Origin: a virus
Virus record (IMG/VR): IMGVR_UViG_3300036820_000034
Span: 1-42,697 of that record
DNA: 42,697 nt
Direction: 5' to 3' (one strand)
Shown: in pieces, positions 15,462-23,112 of the stretch
How the letters are laid out: every line of letters starts with the position of its first letter
Numbering within the stretch: the stretch's first letter is position 1
The notes under the pieces: generated by a model
Database searches by the model: none
What the model was told of the DNA's origin: nothing
The model's input: the letters and a program-made list of their open reading frames with translations, nothing else
Position numbers and translations under genes: made by a program

Positions 15462-17120
15462 TCATTTCTTCAGCTCCCTCACCTTGAGCACTGTGTTTGT
15501 CCATTGCAGCTCAGCGCTCCCCGATGATCCGGCCGTCAACGCCACTGACGCATGCAGGCTGTAAGTATGCGTGCCGGCCGCCGGTACATTGAACTCGCTC
15601 AAATAGAAGAACGCCGGCAAGCCGTTCAACAACGACATCTGCGCCTGCGTCACCAACTGCTCCATGGTTCCAACTTGCGATCCATCCATGTAGAGCGAAA
15701 ACGTCGTCGCTATCGTGCCACCGGCCGCAGGCGAGATCAGAACCAGAGCGGTAGCGGTGATTTCCACCCAGCCACCATCCGAGGTGTAGCTGACCGTCTC
15801 CATCGTCTCCTGTACCGTGCCGCTATCGGTGTATGGCCATGTGGCGCTTGACCCAGCGACGTCCACTATGAAACCGTAGTTCGACACCGCGTTGGCCGCA
15901 ATCTGCGGCGTATTGATGGTGAGGTTCGCAATCTGTGAGGCGGTGATGGTGAGATTCGCGATCTGCGTCGCGGTCACAGTGGCATTCGCGATGTTGCTCG
16001 CGGTGATCGTACCGGCCGCGATCTGCGTTCCGGTGATCGTCGCATTCGCCAACTGCGTACCAGTGATCCCGGCGGTGCCTGAGATTTGCGCTGCCGTAAT
16101 TGTCGCGTTCGCGATATTAGTCCCCGTCACGGTCGCGTTCGCGATCTGCGTCGCCGTGATGGTCCCGTTGGCGATGTTCGTAGCGGTGATCGTCGCATTA
16201 GCGACGTTCGAGCCGTCCACTCCACCGGTAGCGATTTGACTCGATCCTATCGTCCCATTGGCGATCTGGTTGTTGGTGATCGTAAGATTTGCGATCTCCG
16301 CAGCCGTAATCGTGAGGGACTGGATATTAGACCCCGAGATCGTCGAGGCGGCGATATTCGCACCACTCACCGTGGCGGCGGCGATGTTAGCCCCCGTCAC
16401 AGTCCCCGTGCTGATGTTCGCCCCGGAGATCGTCGCAGCCGCAATCTGGCTGCCCGTAATGCCAGCGCTACCCGAGATCTGCGTCGCCGTGATGGTTGCA
16501 TTCGCGATCTGTGTGGCAGTGATCGTCGCACTGGCAATCTGGGTGCCCGTAATCGTGCCGTTCGAGATGTTGGACCCGGTGATGGTCGCCGAATCAATCA
16601 TCGTCCCGGTAATGGTGGCGTTCGCGATCTGACTCGCCTCGATCGTGCCGCCAATGTCCCCGAACGTGAGCCCGCTTGCCAGCGCCAACCAGTAGCCGCT
16701 ACTTGTCGTCGGGTCTTCGGCCAGGCTGTCCTGCAGGGCGATGTAGAGCCTGGAATCAGACCCCGCGACCTCATCCCCCAGGTAATACTGAATGGTAGCG
16801 GACCAAGCACCCTTGAAGACCGCCGAAATGTGCTGCCAGGACGTCCCGTTCCAAGTGTAGAGATTGTCGTCGCTTTCCTGGTATACGAACTGCCCCACGA
16901 ACGAGCCCGCTTGCGGCAACGTCGGGACGATCTGCAGCAGCGAAATGTTGGACGAGTTCTCAGTGTTATAAACGACGTCCTGGATGCCCTGCGCGGTGAC
17001 CGGCAAGCCGGTGGTGAGCACACTCTGGTTCTGTGCCCACATCGTCAACTGCTGCATCCAGTTGTTCCAGTCCTGCTCCGAGGGCTGGTAATAGAGCGGC
17101 TGGACGAGACTGCCACTCAC
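15462..17120 (-). CDS. Tail fibre with 25 ten-residue repeats
   Basis: A 552-aa fibre-like protein. Residues 1-60 are an attachment-like domain with WNNWMQQLTMWAQNQS. At 85-155 is a module with YTWNGTSWQHI and a carbohydrate-binding-like pattern (GAWSATIQYYLGDEVA...LYIALQD...GYW). Residues 159-410 are 25 consecutive units of the form T-I-T-x-x-x-I-A-N-A, two of them with an extra residue (AGIT...), likely folding as a beta-helix or solenoid. The C-terminal 140 residues look like a beta-sandwich tip that may bind the receptor. It overlaps the upstream hub gene by four bases. Long hydrophobic frames on the plus strand are artefacts of the repeat. Confidence 0.75.
   Translation of the reverse strand: MSGSLVQPLYYQPSEQDWNNWMQQLTMWAQNQSVLTTGLPVTAQGIQDVVYNTENSSNISLLQIVPTLPQAGSFVGQFVYQESDDNLYTWNGTSWQHISAVFKGAWSATIQYYLGDEVAGSDSRLYIALQDSLAEDPTTSSGYWLALASGLTFGDIGGTIEASQIANATITGTMIDSATITGSNISNGTITGTQIASATITATQIANATITATQISGSAGITGSQIAAATISGANISTGTVTGANIAAATVSGANIAASTISGSNIQSLTITAAEIANLTITNNQIANGTIGSSQIATGGVDGSNVANATITATNIANGTITATQIANATVTGTNIANATITAAQISGTAGITGTQLANATITGTQIAAGTITASNIANATVTATQIANLTITASQIANLTINTPQIAANAVSNYGFIVDVAGSSATWPYTDSGTVQETMETVSYTSDGGWVEITATALVLISPAAGGTIATTFSLYMDGSQVGTMEQLVTQAQMSLLNGLPAFFYLSEFNVPAAGTHTYSLHASVALTAGSSGSAELQWTNTVLKVRELKK
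15891..16646 (-). repeat. Array of about 25 diverged 30-bp coding repeats in the tail fibre
   Basis: Each unit encodes T-I-T-x-x-x-I-A-N-A or close variants. Two units carry three extra bases (codons for A-G-I-T). The nucleotide copies differ at many third positions, so the array is old or kept diverse. It offers homology for unit gain and loss. Confidence 0.8.
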
Positions 17121-18877
17121 GGCAGTCCCCAGGGCTCCCGCAGCATGTAGTCAAAGGCAAGCACCCGGATCTTGATGTTCCAGCCGGTCGCGGTGAGCGT
17201 GAAGCCGACGAACCGCTTGCCGGCGTTCGGCGCATCGCCGTTCGGGAAGTAGCGCTGGTAGTTGCCCGCCACGGCAGTGGGGAGCTGTATCGCGACAGCA
17301 GTAGACGTATTCTCGTTATCGAGGGTGAGCGAGAAATTCGACGGGTTGCCGATGTTGTAGAAGTCCGCCTGGAAACCGCATTTCAACGTCTGTTTCTGGC
17401 GGATCACGTTATCGGTCGGAGTGAGCGCGGTCTGGAACACGATCGTGGGCGTGGTCGTCGTGTCTTCGCAGAACTGGTAGAGCACACTCCCTGAAAAGCC
17501 AAAGAGGTACGGGGTATTGTTGATCCAGCCCGTTGCGATGAGGTCAATCGGGTTTGTCGTGCCCGCGTTCAGGAACCACCAACGGTAGCCGCCATTCAGG
17601 TAGCTCACTGCTCCGGTGATCCAGTTGGACCCGAAGTTCGGATCATTCAGTCGTTTAAACGTGAATGCCGCCCAATTGATGCCATTGAGCACGAACTGGC
17701 CGGCCGAGACTGGCTGCGTCCAATCGACGTACTTCCAGGTGTCACTGACGTCCTGCGAGAGCGCGAGCGGCGTGAGGCCATACATCTGCCAGCCGCCAGA
17801 CCGCGCGGCCCAGATATCGTACGTATCGAATGGAACGACAGCGTTGGGCTGATCGCACCCGCTCACCGCCTCGATATTCGTGTCCTGCCACGTCGGCGAA
17901 GGGGGTATGAGCCCGAGCGGCACGCTCAGATTCGAGATGACGTTGACGCCGGTCGGATGCCAGTAGTAAAGCAACCCCTGCGCCGAGCGCATGCGGGTGA
18001 TTTTCGGTCCCCGGATGTTGGGATCTGTGAGAATGCTGAACCCGGCTCCGTTCAATGGCATCCACGCATTCGCCGAGTAGTCGCCCGCGCCGGAGCAATA
18101 CAGCGCCCGACCCTGAGAGATGAAGACGCGGCCGTTGTAGATCTCGATGCAATCGCCGCCGCTCGGCACTCCCAGCGCCTGACCGGTAATGACTTCGGGT
18201 GTGGAGATCGTCGCCGTGGCGTTCTGCGAGAGCAAGTAGGTTCCTGTCCCTCCTGATCCGGTATCGAAGTCATCGATAGTCGTGAACGCCGGAATGGCGC
18301 CCCCCACATCCGTCATCGTGTTGCCGACTGCCAAAGCGCCGGTCGTGACGCCCGTCACGGTGAGCACGTCGCTACCCGAGACGAGAGTCGCCAATCCCGT
18401 GAACACCGTCTCGCTAATGAGAGAGAACGTCGTCCCGTTCCACTCGTAGTAACCCGTGGAATCGATGAAGATAAGTGCGGGCGGTGAGCTAATTGGCCAG
18501 TATGAGCACTGCGAGTTGGCGCCCGAGAGCAGCGTGCCGACGTTGATCTGAGTTGCCGTTTTCGCCGCGATGTTCCACAGCCATACTGAACCGTCAACGC
18601 AGAACACCACGAGGTATTCGGTACCGTTGTAATTCTGGCCGCAGAACGAATACGGCGCGCTCGCGAACGTGTGAAGCGGCGCCGAGAAGTTAGGGATCGG
18701 GACGAGATTCCCGGCGCCTACCGGGCAGAGGTTCTCAAGGTTCGCGGCGAAGGAGACCCCGATGTCGGTTCGGTTACCACTCGTGTTGACACCGACGACG
18801 CTGCCAAATAGACCGGTCTGGCGCGGGTCCTGATCGAGTTCGGTCGCAGCGGCGTTGGATGCCCTAGCTCCTGGCAT
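17117..18877 (-). CDS. Tail hub/stabilisation protein (P22 gp10-like)
   Basis: A 586-aa beta-rich protein whose order (after the gp4-like adaptor, before the fibre) and sequence texture fit the P22 gp10 'packaged DNA stabilisation' or tail-hub family. It opens with a conserved-looking ATELDQDPRQTGLFGSVVGVN segment. Repeated strand motifs (NGTEYLVVFCVDGSVWLWN; YYEWNGTTFSLI; VFISQGRALYCSG; GLLYYWHPTGVNVI) suggest propeller blades. Its C-terminus has KTLKCGFQADF-like and FTLTATGWNIKIRVLAFDYMLREPWG elements. The start ATG overlaps the adaptor gene by 14 bases. A CGTTTAAACG site is at 17652-17661. Confidence 0.6.
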   Translation of the reverse strand: MPGARASNAAATELDQDPRQTGLFGSVVGVNTSGNRTDIGVSFAANLENLCPVGAGNLVPIPNFSAPLHTFASAPYSFCGQNYNGTEYLVVFCVDGSVWLWNIAAKTATQINVGTLLSGANSQCSYWPISSPPALIFIDSTGYYEWNGTTFSLISETVFTGLATLVSGSDVLTVTGVTTGALAVGNTMTDVGGAIPAFTTIDDFDTGSGGTGTYLLSQNATATISTPEVITGQALGVPSGGDCIEIYNGRVFISQGRALYCSGAGDYSANAWMPLNGAGFSILTDPNIRGPKITRMRSAQGLLYYWHPTGVNVISNLSVPLGLIPPSPTWQDTNIEAVSGCDQPNAVVPFDTYDIWAARSGGWQMYGLTPLALSQDVSDTWKYVDWTQPVSAGQFVLNGINWAAFTFKRLNDPNFGSNWITGAVSYLNGGYRWWFLNAGTTNPIDLIATGWINNTPYLFGFSGSVLYQFCEDTTTTPTIVFQTALTPTDNVIRQKQTLKCGFQADFYNIGNPSNFSLTLDNENTSTAVAIQLPTAVAGNYQRYFPNGDAPNAGKRFVGFTLTATGWNIKIRVLAFDYMLREPWGLP

Positions 18878-19514
18878 AAGGATTCGCCCTCATGCCCCAC
18901 CACGCGACCACGTTCTCGTTGCGGATCTGCTTGTAGGTCGCCTTGAACATCTCAGCCTCTGTCATCGACTGCTGGTACATCTTCGCCTTGTAGCAGGCGT
19001 AGTATTGCACCGGCTCGAGGAATGGTACCGGAAGCTGCTCGACCGTCGAATCATCGACCAATGCGTTCGGGATGAATGCGCAATCCCATTCGCAGGTATA
19101 GGTCTGGCTCGGTACGGGCGCGATGACGTATTGCGCCGGGCTCACCTTCGCCCACACGACGGGCCACTGCTGGTAGCCCACCCACGCCCGGTAGTCCGCA
19201 TCGAGTTCCGTGTAGCTCTTGGGGATCAGTTTGCGCCTGAAGTTGTTCACGATGACCGTGATGTTGATCGTGTCCGTGAGATACGGACCGAAGGCGTCCG
19301 GCAGAAACGACTGCGGGGCGATGAACTCCGTGCCCTGTACGAATAGCAGGGTCGGATAAGCGGTCGGAGTCAGGATCTGGCGCAGGCACTTCGTATCCTG
19401 CGCGACGCGGTTACGCGCCTCGTTGATGTACCCGGTGAGCTGCGCCGCGCTCCAGGTCTGATTGGACGGATCGTGGAGGAGGTCAGTTACCTGCGAGAGG
19501 TATTCGTCAAGCAC
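18864..19514 (-). CDS. Head-tail adaptor (P22 gp4-like)
   Basis: A 216-aa protein beginning MLDEYLSQVTDLLHDPSNQTWSAAQ with a following GYINEARNRVAQDTKC helix. This N-terminal pattern (L-x-x-L-L-H-D-x-x...W-s-x-x-x-L-x-x-Y-I-N-x-A-R) is characteristic of podoviral adaptor proteins that extend the portal and receive the tail hub. The C-terminal VQYYACYKAKMYQQSMTEAEMFKATY helix also fits the family. It sits between capsid genes and the hub, as expected. Confidence 0.7.
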   Translation of the reverse strand: MLDEYLSQVTDLLHDPSNQTWSAAQLTGYINEARNRVAQDTKCLRQILTPTAYPTLLFVQGTEFIAPQSFLPDAFGPYLTDTINITVIVNNFRRKLIPKSYTELDADYRAWVGYQQWPVVWAKVSPAQYVIAPVPSQTYTCEWDCAFIPNALVDDSTVEQLPVPFLEPVQYYACYKAKMYQQSMTEAEMFKATYKQIRNENVVAWWGMRANPYARS

Positions 19515-19519
19515 ACGGC

Positions 19520-19972
19520 TTAATGGCCGCCGCCACGGCGGCCGCCCTTCTGCTTCTCAGCCGCGTAGGGATCAAAGTCTTGGGGCGGCGCCGATGGCGA
19601 AGTCGGCACCGCCCCTTGACCATCCGCCTGCGGAGTGTGAGGCACCCTCTCAGCCGGATTTTCGCGAGCGCGCCGGAATTCCGCTATCTGCGTGGGGAAC
19701 GCCGGCACGTCATGGAACGACACGCATTCATCGAGCTGTTTCCGCGCTTCCTCGATGGGCATCTGGTGATGCCACCCGAGTCTGAGGATCGCAGCCTGCC
19801 TCTGGGCCTCGCTCCCCATGTAGCCGAAGACGTGAAGGGCCACGATTTTCTCCACATCGAGATACGCGCCGTCGTGGCTGTCGGGGAAACTGTAAAGCGT
19901 CCCGTCCCATTTCCCTTCGATCGGCTGGTTCGTGTACTGCGTTACCCGCACGTAGTTGGCTGGATCGAGCAT
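19520..19972 (-). CDS. Hypothetical virion-region protein
   Basis: A 150-aa protein. Residues 1-100 form an ordered segment (YVRVTQYTNQPIEGKWDG; YLDVEKIVALHVFGYMG; LGWHHQMPIEEARKQLDE) and the last 50 residues are a disordered, Pro/Gln-rich tail ending KQKGGRRGGGH. It lies between the head protein at 19982 and the adaptor. No family is recognised; a minor head or assembly role is positional inference. Confidence 0.65.
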   Translation of the reverse strand: MLDPANYVRVTQYTNQPIEGKWDGTLYSFPDSHDGAYLDVEKIVALHVFGYMGSEAQRQAAILRLGWHHQMPIEEARKQLDECVSFHDVPAFPTQIAEFRRARENPAERVPHTPQADGQGAVPTSPSAPPQDFDPYAAEKQKGGRRGGGH

Positions 19973-19981
19973 TGGTTCGCC

Positions 19982-20620
19982 TTACGAGATCGTCTGCAGG
20001 ACGGTGGTACCCGCCGCGCCCAGGCACTGGATACCGCCCCACGGGGCATGCCCGAAGAAGAACGGGCCGCCCGAGGTAATCAGCTCGTTGACCGGCGCAG
20101 TAGCGGGCGTACCCGTGGCGGGAGTGGTGAACTGATCGAGCAGGATGAGGTTGCCATCGGTGTTCCAGAAGAACTCGCAGTTCGCCGCGAGCTTCGCGAG
20201 GAACGCATTCCCGACGAGTTCCGCCATTGGCCCCGCACCCGAGAGCCCAGAGAGCTTCGCGGCGCCGAACTTGGGGAAAAAGACGGGAATGGTCACGGCG
20301 GCAGTCGCGGTGGCGGCCGTGATGGTCGAGTAAATCTGGATCGTGGTCGTCGAGGGAATCGCGAGAATGCGGAAGTAATTTCCGTTCAGCGTCCCGACGC
20401 CGGTCTGCGCACTGAAGCCCGAGAAGGTCAGGAAGAAATTCGGGGGTACCCCCGCAGACGGCGACCACGTGAGCCCGTGGGCGGCGGCGTAGGTGAGCGT
20501 CGCGATGTTGTTCGACACCGCGTAGGTGGACATCGTGGCCGCCGCAAGCTGCTCCTGGGTGATACTCCAGAGAGTGCTCTCCAGTTCCCCAGGAAGGCCC
20601 GATACGTTGATGATGGACAT
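19982..20620 (-). CDS. Head protein of unknown function (decoration-like)
   Basis: A 212-aa protein directly downstream of the capsid gene. The sequence alternates beta strands (NIATLTYAAAHGLTW; FFLTFSGFSAQ; TTTIQIYSTITAATATAAVTI) like structural beta-sandwich proteins and has no hydrophobic export signal. It might be a decoration or cement protein or a head completion factor. Identification is by position and texture only. Confidence 0.55.
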   Translation of the reverse strand: MSIINVSGLPGELESTLWSITQEQLAAATMSTYAVSNNIATLTYAAAHGLTWSPSAGVPPNFFLTFSGFSAQTGVGTLNGNYFRILAIPSTTTIQIYSTITAATATAAVTIPVFFPKFGAAKLSGLSGAGPMAELVGNAFLAKLAANCEFFWNTDGNLILLDQFTTPATGTPATAPVNELITSGGPFFFGHAPWGGIQCLGAAGTTVLQTIS

Positions 20621-20632
20621 GTGGGCGACCCC

Positions 20633-21658
20633 TTACAGCGGCACGACGCCAGTGAACAGCGTCCCGGATGACCCCACAGTACCCACCCGGCCTTGCGTCC
20701 GGGGCTTCACACACACCAGCTCCAGGAACGACAGGATCGCTCCGATGTACCCCAACTGATACACCGGGAGCAGGCTCTCAAAGCCCGTCCAGGTGAAATT
20801 CGCCATGTGGTGGAAGTAGAGCGAGGCGTAGTCGAGGTTGAGCATCAGCATGATGCCCTCCGGGCAGTACGGGTCGCAGTACACCGGCACGCCACCGACA
20901 TCGAGCGCACGGAAGCCCGCCCGCGGCCGATCGGGGGTGGAGTCGAATCCCCGGCCCGGCTCGATAAAGTAAGTGGTCTGCGTGTCGAAGGTCTGCGCGA
21001 GCGCGAGCCAGGTGCCCATGCCCATGATTGCCATGGTGGGCATCTCGGTCGAGTTCTTCTGCACGCCGACCATGTACTGCAGGACATTGTTGCGGCTCGG
21101 CGTCGCGCCAGCGGCGCTGTAGACCTTGCCGGCCCAGAACGTCGAGCTGTAGCGGTTGATGCCACCGTAGGTCGCCGCGTTCGTGCCGTCATCGGCCATC
21201 GCCATAAGACCAGTGATCTGCTGCGTGTCCGTGATGTTGTTCCAGCACGCGTTCGAGAGGACATCTGCCGTCGAGTTCGTGGCGTCGTTGAACAGCGCCT
21301 CGATCCGAGGAACGACGGCATGCTGATCCTGCACGACGGCTTCCATCCCGTAGTACGGGATCGGGGTGATGAGCCCCTTCAGGTTGAACTCCGCCGGCTC
21401 GATCCCGGGGATGTACTCCGGCTGGTTGAACTGGCCCGAAAAGCCATTCATCCACTGCGGGATCGTCATCGGTGATCCCTGGACAGGGACCGTGATGGAC
21501 GGAATACCGCCGGAAGCCGTCTTCGCGTGGGCCATGAGCCCGGCAAGGAGCGGCGATGCCTGATAGATCTGGACGTACATCGTGGGGATGAACGCCCGGC
21601 GGGTAATCGCTTGGTACTCAGTGAGCTGAGCACCGGTTGGCATGATGCCGTTGGCCAT
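20633..21658 (-). CDS. Major capsid protein (HK97-fold candidate)
   Basis: A 341-aa protein directly downstream of the scaffold-like gene and upstream of the adaptor, the standard place for the major capsid gene. The N-terminus has LTEYQAITRRAFIPTMYVQIYQASPLLAGLM. The middle has a conserved-looking QQITGLMAMADDG and YGGINR, and later WLALAQTFD, FDSTPDRPRAGFRALDVGGVPVYCDPYCPEG and FLELVCVKPRTQG, as in the P-domain and A-domain strands of HK97-type capsids. There is no protease gene nearby, so cleavage is not indicated. Confidence 0.75.
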   Translation of the reverse strand: MANGIMPTGAQLTEYQAITRRAFIPTMYVQIYQASPLLAGLMAHAKTASGGIPSITVPVQGSPMTIPQWMNGFSGQFNQPEYIPGIEPAEFNLKGLITPIPYYGMEAVVQDQHAVVPRIEALFNDATNSTADVLSNACWNNITDTQQITGLMAMADDGTNAATYGGINRYSSTFWAGKVYSAAGATPSRNNVLQYMVGVQKNSTEMPTMAIMGMGTWLALAQTFDTQTTYFIEPGRGFDSTPDRPRAGFRALDVGGVPVYCDPYCPEGIMLMLNLDYASLYFHHMANFTWTGFESLLPVYQLGYIGAILSFLELVCVKPRTQGRVGTVGSSGTLFTGVVPL

Positions 21659-21670
21659 GGGTCTGCTGCC

Positions 21671-22213
21671 TTACGAAACCTGCCTCACGGAGGGCCGCTG
21701 CGTCCCGCGCAGCTCGGCCTGAACCTTATACGCCTCTTTCTGACGCCATCCAGAAGGGTCTGTCCACATCTCCTTGATGTCGGGCGCCTGGATGGGCTCG
21801 AACGCCGAAGGAGTGGGCTCGGCGAGCGCACGGCGAGACTGGAGCACCTCAATCGCGAGATCGAGATTCGCCGTGCCCTGCTCTTGCATGAATTTGCGCA
21901 CCGCCGCCGGATCGAGTTCGGAGGCGCGGATTTTCTCGTCCTCCTTCTGGAGCAATTCCTGAGCGCGGTTGCGCACCAGCTCCTCCTGGAGCTTGGAATT
22001 GTCCTCGCGAAGCTGCTTGGTGGCTTCCGCGATGGCATCCTCGGCCTCGATGTCCGCGAAATGGAGCGCCGGGTTCTTCTTCTTGAGCAACCGCTTGGCT
22101 GTCCGCGACACCTCCCGATCGGTGTCATCTACCAGACCCTCCAGGAGTTTCGCGCGGGCTTTCGCCTGCTCGACCTCGCGCCGTTCCTCGACAGTGAGTG
22201 AGTCGAAGCTCAC
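21671..22213 (-). CDS. Scaffolding-like coiled-coil protein
   Basis: A 180-aa, highly charged helical protein (Glu, Lys, Arg, Gln rich) with heptad-like stretches from about 20 to 110 (EQAKARAKLLEGLVDDTDRE; EATKQLREDNSKLQEELVRN). It lies immediately upstream of the capsid gene, as scaffolds do. It ends in a less structured Pro/Arg tail. The GTG at 22213 follows the upstream stop by one base. Confidence 0.7.
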   Translation of the reverse strand: MSFDSLTVEERREVEQAKARAKLLEGLVDDTDREVSRTAKRLLKKKNPALHFADIEAEDAIAEATKQLREDNSKLQEELVRNRAQELLQKEDEKIRASELDPAAVRKFMQEQGTANLDLAIEVLQSRRALAEPTPSAFEPIQAPDIKEMWTDPSGWRQKEAYKVQAELRGTQRPSVRQVS

Positions 22214-22214
22214 C

Positions 22215-22430
22215 TCACTTCACCGGATAGCCGCGCTGAGTCGAGCCGGGCGGTTTGACGCTCTGCTCGGGCATCGGCGTATGGACGCCCCGAATGTTCG
22301 GGCCGCTCATGCCCCCGAAGTCCATGAAGCGACGCGGGTTCATGATGTTGCCCTTGCGGCGCTCGTTCGTGAGCGGATCACGGATCGAGAGGCCATCGCC
22401 GGGCTGAGCGAATTTGCGATTGGACGGCAT
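22215..22430 (-). CDS. Small hypothetical virion-region protein
   Basis: A 71-aa basic, proline-rich protein starting MPSNRKFAQPGDGLS. The ATG at 22430 has GGAG nine bases upstream; a longer upstream frame is a shadow of the neighbouring proline-rich gene. Its length and composition suggest a mostly extended protein. It lies between the proline-rich gene and the scaffold. Confidence 0.65.
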   Translation of the reverse strand: MPSNRKFAQPGDGLSIRDPLTNERRKGNIMNPRRFMDFGGMSGPNIRGVHTPMPEQSVKPPGSTQRGYPVK

Positions 22431-22431
22431 A

Positions 22432-22932
22432 TCAGGCTGCTCCTGCCATGGGAGGTTGCTGGGGCATGGGAGGTCGCGCACCCGCCTGCGCAGGCGGTGC
22501 GCCCTGCGGCGGCGGCTTTGGCGCACCGGGACTCCCGGGACCTTTCAGACGCGCGACCATGGAGGCGACGTCGGCATTGGAAAACTTGCTCTGCTGACTG
22601 GCCTCGAAGGGACCGAAGGGCTTCATCAGCGCGACACGCGCATCGAGAAGCGCCTTACGGGCAGCGGCCGGCAGCCCATCCCCATGCATCAGTGCTCGAT
22701 CGAGCAACTGTACGGCGTGGTAGACATCGACCTTGGCCGATTCCATTTGCCCTTCCTGCGGCTGCGGCGTCATCATGCCGGCGGCGCCCGGAGGCTGAGA
22801 CGAAGGAGTTCCTCCGGGCGCGCCGGCACCACCCGCCACAGAAGGGCCACCGGTCGGTGAAGCCGGAGAAGCTGTCGGATTCGGTTCGGGTGTCACGGGA
22901 GGCCAAAATACACGAGCCCCGACAGCTTTCAC
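22432..22932 (-). CDS. Proline/glycine-rich protein downstream of the portal
   Basis: A protein of up to 166 aa with Pro/Gly/Ala-rich ends and a helical core at about 66-130 (KVDVYHAVQLLDRALMHGDG; LPAAARKALLDARVALMKPFG; FSNADVASMVARL). Small helical proteins of this type often sit between portal and scaffold genes. The start is uncertain: the GTG at 22932 lies inside a strong hairpin (22913-22944) and has no RBS, and an in-frame internal GTG near 22899 is an alternative. The N-terminal 50 residues are low complexity either way. Confidence 0.6.
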   Translation of the reverse strand: MKAVGARVFWPPVTPEPNPTASPASPTGGPSVAGGAGAPGGTPSSQPPGAAGMMTPQPQEGQMESAKVDVYHAVQLLDRALMHGDGLPAAARKALLDARVALMKPFGPFEASQQSKFSNADVASMVARLKGPGSPGAPKPPPQGAPPAQAGARPPMPQQPPMAGAA

Positions 22933-22944
22933 TGACGGGGCTCG
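22913..22944 (-). terminator. Strong hairpin overlapping a gene start (terminator- or attenuator-like)
   Basis: A perfect 9-bp stem, CGAGCCCCG/CGGGGCTCG, with a 14-base loop. It spans the proposed GTG start of the proline-rich gene. On the minus strand only a short T stretch (TATTTTGG) follows, so termination would be partial; it could also limit translation. Confidence 0.45.
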
Positions 22945-22966
22945 GATTTGTGAGCCGGGTCACACC

Positions 22967-23005
22967 TCAGCGGTGCTTCCGACCACCTTTGCGTCCACGG
23001 GCCAT
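22967..23005 (-). CDS. 12-residue basic peptide (MARGRKGGRKHR)
   Basis: A tiny open frame starting at ATG 23005 with GGAG seven bases upstream, a better ribosome site than most genes here. Eight of twelve residues are Arg, Lys or His. It is the only coding candidate in the 169-bp gap between portal and the proline-rich gene. It could be a real peptide or a translational leader. Confidence 0.4.
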   Translation of the reverse strand: MARGRKGGRKHR

Positions 23006-23092
23006 GCTCGTTCTCCAGGTTGGTAATGCCTCACAACCGGGTGAGCACAGCACGCTTCAACTCAGTCTTGCGGACGAGGCGCAGTGCTCAAA

Positions 23093-23112
23093 CTGCAGGT
23101 TTTACCCTGCAG
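23093..23112 (-). terminator. Hairpin at the end of the portal gene
   Basis: An inverted repeat CTGCAGG/CCTGCAG with a 6-base loop that includes the portal TAA stop. On the minus strand it is followed by TTTGAGC, a very short U-tract, so it is at most a weak terminator or an mRNA 3'-end stabiliser. Confidence 0.4.

Noticed and set aside
15892-16632. Long plus-strand frames with repeated hydrophobic Val/Ile/Ala motifs opposite the tail fibre
   Set aside because: They are complements of the TIT-x-x-x-IANA repeats; no RBS and no independent conservation cue.
19523-20671. 382-codon plus-strand frame opposite the head genes
   Set aside because: Arg/Gly/His-rich composition of a GC-rich shadow; the minus-strand genes at 19520 and 19982 have proper starts, overlaps and protein texture.
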